Shown here in pieces: positions 1-4,856 of a stretch of DNA of 5,885 bases (positions are counted from its first letter, which is position 1; each line of letters opens with the position of its first letter). Below the pieces are notes generated by a model. The model was not told the origin of the DNA and made no database searches. It was given only the letters and a program-made list of their open reading frames with translations. The position numbers were made by a program, and so were the translations under genes. The stretch is from an uncultured Sphingobacteriia bacterium (GTDB taxonomy: Bacteria > Bacteroidota > Bacteroidia > Chitinophagales > Chitinophagaceae), in NCBI GenBank assembly GCA_945957225.1, contig CAMFKK010000166.1, positions 1 through 5,885 on the forward strand. The letters are read 5' to 3'.

Positions 1-1326
1 CCATGTTGGACCTGCATTGATACTTGCTTTCTCTTCTGTAAACAATTCTGTGGCTTCCCCTGCAATGGCAGCATCAGCAATACTTGCATCCACTGCTTTA
101 CCACTTAGGTTTACTACCACTAATACCTTACTATTACCTGCAGTACGGGTAAATGCATAGACTTGTTCATCAGCACTGCTAAGAAGTTTGCTAAACGCTG
201 CATTAGATGCTAAAGCAGGATTATTGCTATGTAAGTTTAATAACTTTTTGTAAAAAGGAGCTCTTCCAAATTTGGCAAAAGGAATGGTATCTTTTTCAAA
301 GAATGAAATAGAACGCAACAAAGGTTCTTCTTGAGAACTATAAATCAGTGGCAGACTGCGTTTGATGGTTTGGGTTAACACCGCAAATGGAGCATGTGAT
401 TCTCCTGGCATGGTAGCAAAATCTGCCTTATTCCAACTGTTTTCATCATGGTTACTGGTAAAATACAAACGCATGGCATTTTTGGGAAAACTAGTATCTG
501 TTTTGTTGATGATGGAATCCAATGCCAAGGCATTGCGTTTTCCAGATGCAATCAATTTCATCATGGAAAAATCTGACCAAGTATAAGTAGCATCAAATCC
601 ATCTGTATGCATATTGGGTTTATCGCCCTCGGCTAAGAAAAATAGGTTCTTCTCCTTTTTCAATTCGGGGATGGCTTTTAGCCAAAATGCGTCTAATACC
701 TCAGGGGCTACATCGCAACGAAAACCATCAATATCAGAGGTTTTAACCCAGTATTTCATACAGGCAATCATGCTATCCGTTAGCTCCTGATTATGGTAAT
801 TCAACTTACGAGTATCCGTCCAATCAAATTGTGAAACTGCTTTACCCGTACTATCTTGTACATAAAAATCAGGGTGGGTTTTTAACCAAGGATGGTCTGC
901 TCCTGTATGATTGGGCACCCAGTCTATTACCACTTTAAATCCCAGTTCATGGGCTTTTTTAACCAATGCATTCCAATCTTCTAAATTGCCATATTCAGGA
1001 TTGATGCCAGTATAATCACTTACTGCATAATAACTACCCAAGGTTCCCTTTCTATCTACCTTACTAATGGGATTGATGGGCATAAACCAAAGGGTTTGCA
1101 CCCCCATTTCTTTTAATCTTTCTAAATGTGTAGAAAAAGCTTTGAAAGTTCCTTCTGCTGTATATTGGCGAATATTTACTTCATAGATATTGCTATTCAA
1201 GATCCAAGCAGGGTGGCCGTCAATGGTAGCGGTATCTGCAGCAGCAATGGACTTGTCTTGGGGATTGGAGCAGGAACTGATGACGGCTGTCATGAGTACC
1301 AGAAAAAACAATTTCTTGTATGACAT
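1..1326 (-). CDS. GH13 alpha-amylase-family glycosidase, lipoprotein, C-terminus cut off by the window edge
   Basis: This gene encodes a glycoside hydrolase of family 13, expected to cleave alpha-glucosidic bonds in starch- or glycogen-type glucans by a retaining mechanism. Reading the minus strand from ATG at 1326-1324 gives 442 uninterrupted residues with no stop before the edge. The N-terminus is a lipoprotein signal, with lipobox ISSC and the lipidated Cys at residue 19, so the enzyme is probably membrane-anchored in the periplasm or on the cell surface. All four GH13 conserved regions are visible: DWVPNH (135-140), DGFRCD with the nucleophile Asp205, FLAEGD with the acid/base Glu233, and SNHDEN with His293-Asp294. 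From about residue 365 the sequence looks like the beta-sandwich domain C, so probably only a short tail is missing. An in-frame TAA lies four codons upstream of the ATG, which fixes the start. No SusC/SusD genes lie beside it here. The exact substrate and GH13 subfamily are not determined. Confidence 0.95.
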   Translation of the reverse strand, partial: MSYKKLFFLVLMTAVISSCSNPQDKSIAAADTATIDGHPAWILNSNIYEVNIRQYTAEGTFKAFSTHLERLKEMGVQTLWFMPINPISKVDRKGTLGSYYAVSDYTGINPEYGNLEDWNALVKKAHELGFKVVIDWVPNHTGADHPWLKTHPDFYVQDSTGKAVSQFDWTDTRKLNYHNQELTDSMIACMKYWVKTSDIDGFRCDVAPEVLDAFWLKAIPELKKEKNLFFLAEGDKPNMHTDGFDATYTWSDFSMMKLIASGKRNALALDSIINKTDTSFPKNAMRLYFTSNHDENSWNKADFATMPGESHAPFAVLTQTIKRSLPLIYSSQEEPLLRSISFFEKDTIPFAKFGRAPFYKKLLNLHSNNPALASNAAFSKLLSSADEQVYAFTRTAGNSKVLVVVNLSGKAVDASIADAAIAGEATELFTEEKASINAGPTW

Positions 1327-1343
1327 AAGCTTCGTTTAAGCCT

Positions 1344-1351
1344 TAAAATTA
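1344..1351 (-). promoter_or_regulatory. Candidate -7 box for the GH13 gene
   Basis: On the minus strand this reads TAATTTTA, which matches the Bacteroidota -7 consensus TAnnTTTG except at the last base. It lies 17 nt before the GH13 ATG. The -33 position, about 20 nt upstream, falls on TGT inside the palindrome at 1361-1375 rather than on a clear TTG. The match is weak because the region is AT-rich. Confidence 0.25.
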
Positions 1352-1360
1352 TCAACTATT

Positions 1361-1375
1361 GTGTAAATTTCACAC
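1361..1375. promoter_or_regulatory. Imperfect palindrome between the GH13 gene and kynA, possible operator
   Basis: GTGTAAATTTCACAC is a 15-bp inverted repeat around a central T with six of seven base pairs matching. It lies in the 131-bp spacer between two divergent genes. Relative to the candidate GH13 -7 box it covers the -33 region, where a repressor or activator could act. It resembles the palindrome at 3133-3145. The function is inferred; such AT-rich repeats also arise by chance. Confidence 0.25.
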
Positions 1376-1433
1376 ATTACAGAAGTATTTATTTTCTTGG
1401 GACTCTTCTAGCCTTTGAGTCAAAAACAAATCC

Positions 1434-1441
1434 TTTCTTTG
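1434..1441 (+). promoter_or_regulatory. Candidate -7 box for kynA
   Basis: TTTCTTTG differs from the Bacteroidota -7 consensus TAnnTTTG only at the second base. It ends exactly 16 nt before the kynA ATG, the same distance as the boxes at 3157 and 4624. A TTTG at 1414-1417 is a possible -33 element, but its 16-nt spacing is shorter than usual. If the box is real, the mRNA leader is only about ten nucleotides long. Confidence 0.35.
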
Positions 1442-1457
1442 CCGCAAAGCTTGAACT

Positions 1458-2543
1458 ATGGAAAAAGCCCCCATGTACTATGGTAATTATCTGCATTTAG
1501 ATAAAATCTTAGAAAGTCAATACCCTGTTAGTTTTGAACAGCCCAATGAGCCTGCTCATGATGAAATGCTCTTTATTGTCATTCACCAAGCTTATGAACT
1601 CTGGTTCAAGCAGATCTTATTTGAAATGGACTATATCACAAATGTGTTTAGCCAAGAAACCATCAATGATAATTCAGAAGACCTAAACCTTGTGAGACAT
1701 CGGCTCCGCCGAATTATACGAATCCTTGAATTGCTGAACCAGCAAGTGCATATTTTGGATACCATGACTCCTTTGGATTTTTTGGAATTTAGAAACCTAC
1801 TCACCCCATCCTCAGGATTTCAAAGCAAACAATTTAGATTAATTGAAGCCAGACTAGGACTGAGTTTGGAAAACAGACACCAAAAGGATTATTATAAACG
1901 CACCAATGAAGGTGGATTTACAAAACCTGATTATGAGCATATTACCAATACAGAATCTAGCAAAACCATTTTGCAATTGGTCAATAATTGGCTAGAGAGA
2001 ATGCCTTTCTTTGATGGGGAATATTGGGAGTCTGAAAAAAATATGGCCTACGGCGACGCAGCCCAACACCCATTTTGGAGTCAATATAGATCTATCTATG
2101 CAAATGGGCTAACGGAAAGAGAACAAAATAAGATTCATGACTTTGACTATATCTTTTTAGAAGCGGTTTTGGAATCCCATAGTCCAGAACAATTGGCTAT
2201 GCTACGGAGCAATTTTTCACCTGCTGCATTAAGGGCGGCTTTGTTTATCATGCTCTATCGCGATTTTCCGGTATTCCAAACTTCTTACCAGATTTTAGAT
2301 TCACTTATAGAAATTGATCACTTGATGAGTAATTGGAGACATAACCATTTGATCATGGTGAGAAGGATGATAGGCATGCGCGTTGGAACCGGAAATACTT
2401 CAGGAGCAGGATATTTAGAAGGTGCTTTGAATAAGCATTATGTATACAGAGATATTTCTGGTTTGAGTACTTTTTTAATAGAAAGAAAAAGACTACCCAA
2501 ATTACCCGAAGCATTGATTAGACATTTGGGCTTTCACCAATAA
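1458..2543 (+). CDS. kynA: Tryptophan 2,3-dioxygenase
   Basis: This is the heme enzyme that opens the indole ring of L-tryptophan with O2 to give N-formylkynurenine, the first step of the kynurenine pathway; it is cytosolic and normally tetrameric. The 361-residue protein shows the family pattern throughout. The motif HQAYELWFKQ (43-52) carries the distal His43, equivalent to human His76. Phe108 and Arg112 match human Phe140 and Arg144, which bind the substrate. SSGFQS (118-123) is the usual active-site loop. WRHNH supplies His297 as the proximal heme ligand, equivalent to human His328, and GTGNTSG (310-316) carries Thr311, equivalent to human Thr342. The length is close to other long-form family members, longer than the roughly 300-residue Xanthomonas enzyme. 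The ATG at 1458 is the first start and sits 16 nt after a -7-like box. No formamidase, kynureninase or kynurenine monooxygenase gene adjoins it, and a terminator follows, so it appears monocistronic. Confidence 0.97.
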   Translation: MEKAPMYYGNYLHLDKILESQYPVSFEQPNEPAHDEMLFIVIHQAYELWFKQILFEMDYITNVFSQETINDNSEDLNLVRHRLRRIIRILELLNQQVHILDTMTPLDFLEFRNLLTPSSGFQSKQFRLIEARLGLSLENRHQKDYYKRTNEGGFTKPDYEHITNTESSKTILQLVNNWLERMPFFDGEYWESEKNMAYGDAAQHPFWSQYRSIYANGLTEREQNKIHDFDYIFLEAVLESHSPEQLAMLRSNFSPAALRAALFIMLYRDFPVFQTSYQILDSLIEIDHLMSNWRHNHLIMVRRMIGMRVGTGNTSGAGYLEGALNKHYVYRDISGLSTFLIERKRLPKLPEALIRHLGFHQ

Positions 2544-2569
2544 GGAGTCATGATAAATTGAACCAACAA

Positions 2570-2600
2570 AAAGCCTCCCCATATGTGTTAGGGAGGCTTT
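2570..2600. terminator. Bidirectional intrinsic terminator between kynA and the YqaE-family gene
   Basis: A perfect 10-bp stem, AAAGCCTCCC (2570-2579) paired with GGGAGGCTTT (2591-2600), encloses an 11-nt loop. It starts 26 bp after the kynA stop and ends 16 bp beyond the minus-strand gene's stop at 2617. The minus-strand transcript ends in a good T run (GGCTTTTTG); the plus-strand tail (CTTTCTATAAATT) is poorer. One hairpin probably serves both convergent genes. Confidence 0.85.
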
Positions 2601-2616
2601 CTATAAATTGGTTTGA

Positions 2617-3036
2617 TTATGCAAAGATCACAAACAAAGCATAGATTACACCTGGGATCCAGAATAATAAAGTCAACAATAAGCTAATCCAAAACTTGGT
2701 ATTAATTGCATTTTCATGCAGATAAACCGCTAACGGAGGCAACAATATGGCCAAGATAGCAAGTAGTACGGTACTCACTCCTGAATCACCTGAAGCTTTG
2801 GTAGCTTTATCAGCTTTGTAGTTTTTCAACAAGGCTTTTGCATCAGCAATTCTTGCCTTTCTTTCTGCTTTTGACAAGGACTTGAAAGACTCCAAAGCAT
2901 TTTTCACCATGACTTCGTCTTCTTTAGAAACATAAGCAGAAGCAGTATCATTTTTTGTACTTACCACTGGAATACTTGCATATACGTTAGCCGATTGAAT
3001 AGCTATTATGCAGGCAATGATGATTTTTTTCTTCAT
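2617..3036 (-). CDS. YqaE/Pmp3-family membrane protein with signal peptide and charged linker
   Basis: The 139-residue product has three parts. Residues 1-20 form a signal peptide: MKKK, a hydrophobic core, then VYA before a likely cleavage site. Residues 21-85 are a hydrophilic, Lys/Ala/Glu-rich segment that looks helical. Residues 86-138 are a YqaE/Pmp3 (UPF0057) domain with two membrane helices (about 88-105 and 115-138), the family ILLPPLAVYL motif (Pro100-Pro101) and the WIPG turn (126-129). Yeast Pmp3 and its bacterial relatives are about 50-60 residues long and are linked to membrane potential and salt or cold stress. This protein is more than twice that length because of the N-terminal extension. 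Its role here is unknown. The gene is monocistronic, convergent with kynA and divergent from the lipoprotein gene at 3181. The ATG at 3036 is chosen because the signal peptide starts there. Confidence 0.9.
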   Translation of the reverse strand: MKKKIIIACIIAIQSANVYASIPVVSTKNDTASAYVSKEDEVMVKNALESFKSLSKAERKARIADAKALLKNYKADKATKASGDSGVSTVLLAILAILLPPLAVYLHENAINTKFWISLLLTLLFWIPGVIYALFVIFA

Positions 3037-3080
3037 GTGTTCAGGTTTGGTTAGTTTATAGCTGTTTCTTAAACTGAAAA

Positions 3081-3095
3081 TACATAAATTATGTA
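3081..3095. promoter_or_regulatory. Perfect 15-bp palindrome upstream of the YqaE-family gene
   Basis: TACATAA and TTATGTA are perfectly inverted around a central A. The site lies 45 bp before the start codon of the minus-strand gene, in a spacer shared with the divergent lipoprotein gene. The position suits a dimeric regulator binding near the minus-strand promoter, for which I see no clean TAnnTTTG box. Function is inferred only. Confidence 0.3.
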
Positions 3096-3112
3096 AATAT
3101 CAAAACAACCAT

Positions 3113-3133
3113 AGGTTTATCTTTTCTAAACCT
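3113..3133. repeat. Short inverted repeat (7-bp arms, 7-nt loop) in the divergent spacer
   Basis: AGGTTTA (3113-3119) pairs perfectly with TAAACCT (3127-3133) across TCTTTTC. Its last base is the first base of the next palindrome (3133-3145). It is upstream of the inferred start of the 3181 transcript, so it is more likely a DNA site or chance than an RNA element. It is not followed by a T run, so it is not a terminator. Confidence 0.25.
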
Positions 3134-3145
3134 GTAAAATTTACA
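3133..3145. promoter_or_regulatory. Perfect 13-bp palindrome at the -33 region of the lipoprotein-ppa promoter
   Basis: TGTAAA and TTTACA are perfectly inverted around a central A. With the -7-like box at 3157-3164 in place, this palindrome occupies the -33 region, so a bound protein could compete with or assist sigma contact. It resembles the site at 1361-1375. The binding protein is unknown. Confidence 0.3.
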
Positions 3146-3156
3146 AATGGGCATCG

Positions 3157-3164
3157 TATCTTTA
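3157..3164 (+). promoter_or_regulatory. Candidate -7 box for the lipoprotein-ppa-TSUP operon
   Basis: TATCTTTA matches TAnnTTTG at all but the last base and ends 16 nt before the ATG at 3181. No TTG is present at the expected -33 distance; the sequence there is the TGT of the palindrome at 3133-3145. Confidence 0.45.
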
Positions 3165-3180
3165 AGCTAGAATATCTACT

Positions 3181-3579
3181 ATGCGTATTTTCTATTGTTT
3201 AATTATAGTATTGGGATGCGCTTGTTCCAATCAACAAGTGGTTCTGCTTCCTGCTGAAAATGCTTTTGATGCAGGAAGGGAATTTATAGATGCAAATTTG
3301 AAAGGAGATTTTCAAAAAGCCGCGTTCTACATGGTTCCAGATGAAAAAAACAAAGAATTTCTAAAAGTAGCTGAAAAGGAATATCGTCAAAAGGACAAGG
3401 AAGGCCGACAAGAATTGAGAACAGCATATATTAATTTAGAAAAAGTAGAATACATAGATAAAACACTCAGCATTATTTATTTCAGCAATTCTTTTGAGAA
3501 AAAATCACAAAAAATTAAAGTGATTAAAACCAATCAAGGATGGTTGGTTGATTATAAATTTAGCTTTGCAACCCCTTAA
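3181..3579 (+). CDS. Small lipoprotein, DUF4878-like (NTF2-like fold)
   Basis: The product is a 132-residue lipoprotein. Its N-terminus is a short hydrophobic signal ending in a lipobox, VLGC, with Cys13 the best lipidation site; Cys15 is a less suitable alternative. Residues 27-130 follow the pattern of DUF4878-type domains. A first helix with the phrase AFDAGREFIDANLKGDFQKA is followed by a charged region (about 53-80), a beta strand around INLEKVEYID, a second around LSIIYFSNSF, and a final strand-turn-strand with the phrase KTNQGWLVDYKF. Such domains adopt a cystatin/NTF2-like fold and have no known catalytic role. It is the first gene of a likely operon, 25 nt ahead of ppa. The ATG at 3181 is preceded by a -7-like box 16 nt away. 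The domain assignment is by recognition of pattern, and the cellular function is unknown. Confidence 0.8.
   Translation: MRIFYCLIIVLGCACSNQQVVLLPAENAFDAGREFIDANLKGDFQKAAFYMVPDEKNKEFLKVAEKEYRQKDKEGRQELRTAYINLEKVEYIDKTLSIIYFSNSFEKKSQKIKVIKTNQGWLVDYKFSFATP
3561..3568 (+). promoter_or_regulatory. Possible internal -7 box for ppa
   Basis: TAGCTTTG, a full match to TAnnTTTG, lies within the last codons of the lipoprotein gene, 36 nt before the ppa ATG. No TTG is found at the proper -33 distance, and the bases also encode the lipoprotein's Ser-Phe-Ala, so it could be coincidence. It would give the essential ppa gene its own transcript. Confidence 0.25.
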
Positions 3580-3604
3580 CTCATTAAATATCTAAAAGAT
3601 TCAC

Positions 3605-4153
3605 ATGAAGACACAATATGTATTACACCCTTGGCATGGAATACCTTATGGAGAAAATGCTCCCAGAGTTGTTACTGCAGTTATTGAAATACCTCAGGGT
3701 TCTAGATGCAAATATGAAATAGACAAACCTTCAGGTTTATTAAAATTAGACAGGGTTATTTTCTCTTCCTTTTACTACCCTATCAATTATGGCTTTATTC
3801 CACAAACTTATGGTGGAGACAAGGATCCTCTTGATATCTTGGTAATTACCTCATTACCAGTTGTTCCATTGACTTTGATGGAAGCCAAAGTGGTAGGAGT
3901 AATGCAAATGGTTGATGGCGGTGATCCAGATGATAAAATTATTGCGGTTGCCGCTAATGATCCCGGTGTCAACCACTATAATAATATTGAAGAATTGCCC
4001 AAGCATTTCTTTGACGAATTGCGTCATTTCTTTGAAGAATACAAAAAATTGGAAAACAAAACGGTGGTAGTAGAAGAATTTGGTGACAAAGCCAAAGCAC
4101 TTTCTATTATTAAGGAAGCCATTGAATTCTACAAAGAAACATTTACGCCTTAA
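3605..4153 (+). CDS. ppa: Inorganic pyrophosphatase, class I (soluble)
   Basis: This cytosolic enzyme hydrolyses pyrophosphate to two phosphates with Mg2+, pulling nucleic-acid, protein and other biosynthetic reactions forward. The 182-residue protein is full length for the class I (family I) type; the E. coli enzyme has about 175. The active-site set aligns with E. coli Ppa: Glu28, Lys36, Glu38, Arg50, Tyr58 and Tyr62 for E. coli Glu20, Lys29, Glu31, Arg43, Tyr51 and Tyr55. The signature DKDPLD gives Asp72, Asp74 and Asp77 (E. coli Asp65, 67, 70). Asp104, Asp109 and Lys111 match Asp97, Asp102 and Lys104, and Tyr146-Lys147 match Tyr141-Lys142. No catalytic residue is missing. The gene follows the lipoprotein gene by 25 nt and precedes the TSUP gene by 9 nt, so the three are probably cotranscribed. 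There is no recognisable Shine-Dalgarno sequence before the ATG. Confidence 0.97.
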   Translation: MKTQYVLHPWHGIPYGENAPRVVTAVIEIPQGSRCKYEIDKPSGLLKLDRVIFSSFYYPINYGFIPQTYGGDKDPLDILVITSLPVVPLTLMEAKVVGVMQMVDGGDPDDKIIAVAANDPGVNHYNNIEELPKHFFDELRHFFEEYKKLENKTVVVEEFGDKAKALSIIKEAIEFYKETFTP

Positions 4154-4162
4154 TTCCTAGAC

Positions 4163-4594
4163 ATGAGCACAGGTACCATTGTTATTCTTATCCTAATTGG
4201 TTTAGCGGCAGGTATTTTAAGTGGCTTAGTAGGTGTGGGCGGAGGAATACTGATGGTACCTGCCCTAGTATTGATTTTGGGATTTACCCAAAAACAGGCT
4301 CAAGGCACTTCACTTGGCATTATGCTTCTCCCTGTTGGAATCCTGGCCGTGATTCAATACTATAAGCAGGGTTATGTAAATTTCCAAATGGTATTCATTA
4401 TTGCTGCTGCATTTGTATTAGGCGGATTCTTGGGTAGCAAAATTGCACTCAATATTAGTGATGAGAAAATGAAGAAGGTTTTTGGTCTAATTTTGATGTT
4501 GGTCTCTTTGAAAATGCTATTTTTTGACAAGCCCGTTAAGAAAAATCAAGATTCTGCCACAAAAACAAGTGCAGAAATTATAAAAAATCAATAA
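4163..4594 (+). CDS. Half-size TSUP (TauE/SafE-type) membrane protein
   Basis: This 143-residue integral inner-membrane protein belongs to the TSUP superfamily, whose members export sulfite, sulfoacetate or other small anions. Hydrophobic segments lie at about 5-21, 26-40, 50-66, 75-95 and 104-121. The family glycine motif GVGGGILMVPAL (24-35) follows the first helix. QGTSLG (47-52) and the GGFLGSKIA motif (87-95) are also typical. Residues 122-143 are a hydrophilic Lys-rich tail. Canonical TSUP proteins contain two such repeats in about 250 residues, whereas this one has a single repeat and then a stop. It ends cleanly with no second half in the following bases. It may therefore work as a homodimer. 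The ATG lies 9 nt after the ppa stop, which implies cotranscription. The substrate cannot be told from sequence. Confidence 0.88.
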   Translation: MSTGTIVILILIGLAAGILSGLVGVGGGILMVPALVLILGFTQKQAQGTSLGIMLLPVGILAVIQYYKQGYVNFQMVFIIAAAFVLGGFLGSKIALNISDEKMKKVFGLILMLVSLKMLFFDKPVKKNQDSATKTSAEIIKNQ

Positions 4595-4599
4595 GCTGG

Positions 4600-4631
4600 T
4601 TTTCAAAATTGGCATCAGGCCCTTATCTTTG
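4600..4631 (+). promoter_or_regulatory. Promoter of the 50-residue membrane miniprotein gene
   Basis: TATCTTTG (4624-4631) is a full match to the Bacteroidota -7 consensus and is followed by C, as often seen. It ends 16 nt before the ATG at 4648. A TTTT at 4600-4603, 20 nt upstream, is in the right place for the -33 element but is a weak match. This is the best promoter in the window, and it separates the small gene from the operon before it. Confidence 0.6.
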
Positions 4632-4647
4632 CAAAAACTTAAAATTC

Positions 4648-4800
4648 ATGGAAGCAAAAGTATCTACTGGAAAATATTGGCTTTGGTTCTTTATTTGGCT
4701 AGGCATTATGATCACCTTACTGGTGGTATATCGTGAGTTTTTCTGGTTGGCCTTACCTGGCACTGTAACTTATTTTGCCAAGGCAATGGATTTGATTTAA
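4648..4800 (+). CDS. Small hydrophobic membrane protein, 50 residues, family not recognised
   Basis: I do not recognise this family. The predicted 50-residue product begins MEAKVSTGKYW, a short polar N-terminus with two lysines. One clear hydrophobic stretch follows at residues 11-27 (rich in Trp, Phe, Leu and Ile). Then come Tyr-Arg-Glu at 28-30 and a second, weaker hydrophobic stretch at about 31-43 broken by Pro37-Gly38. It therefore has one membrane helix, possibly two in a hairpin. The ATG at 4648 is preferred over an in-frame TTG at 4609 because the TATCTTTG promoter box lies between the two and would be inside the longer reading frame. A terminator follows 20 bp after the stop. Correct promoter spacing, clean ends and a coherent membrane-protein composition argue that the gene is real. 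No neighbour reveals its job. Confidence 0.7.
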   Translation: MEAKVSTGKYWLWFFIWLGIMITLLVVYREFFWLALPGTVTYFAKAMDLI

Positions 4801-4820
4801 TTCCAATTTAATTGATATTA

Positions 4821-4856
4821 TAAAAGAAAAGCAGCCGATTGGCTGCTTTTCTTTTA
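4821..4856. terminator. Bidirectional terminator with a perfect 16-bp stem, overlapping the NlpC/P60 stop codon
   Basis: TAAAAGAAAAGCAGCC (4821-4836) pairs perfectly with GGCTGCTTTTCTTTTA (4841-4856) around the loop GATT. The G+C-rich top and the A/T-rich base give a T-rich tail on either strand, so it can end transcription of both convergent genes. Its last three bases are the TAA stop of the minus-strand gene. Confidence 0.9.

Noticed and set aside
362..586. Plus-strand open frame of 74 codons
   Set aside because: It is antisense to the GH13 catalytic domain, whose minus-strand frame is open throughout and carries all four conserved motifs.
1126..1323. Plus-strand open frame of 65 codons
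   Set aside because: It is antisense to the signal peptide and start of the GH13 gene, has no promoter, and shows no recognisable protein pattern.
1..1326. Starch-utilisation locus (Sus-type) with regulator and SusCD
   Set aside because: Only the GH13 lipoprotein is in view; its upstream neighbour is kynA on the other strand and no SusC or SusD homologue is present.
1361..1375. CRP/FNR-type binding site (TGTGA-N6-TCACA)
   Set aside because: The half-sites are spaced one base too close and only one fits TGTGA; it is kept only as a generic palindrome.
4609..4647. TTG-initiated extension of the small membrane protein
   Set aside because: The extension contains the TATCTTTG promoter box, so the ATG at 4648 is the better start.
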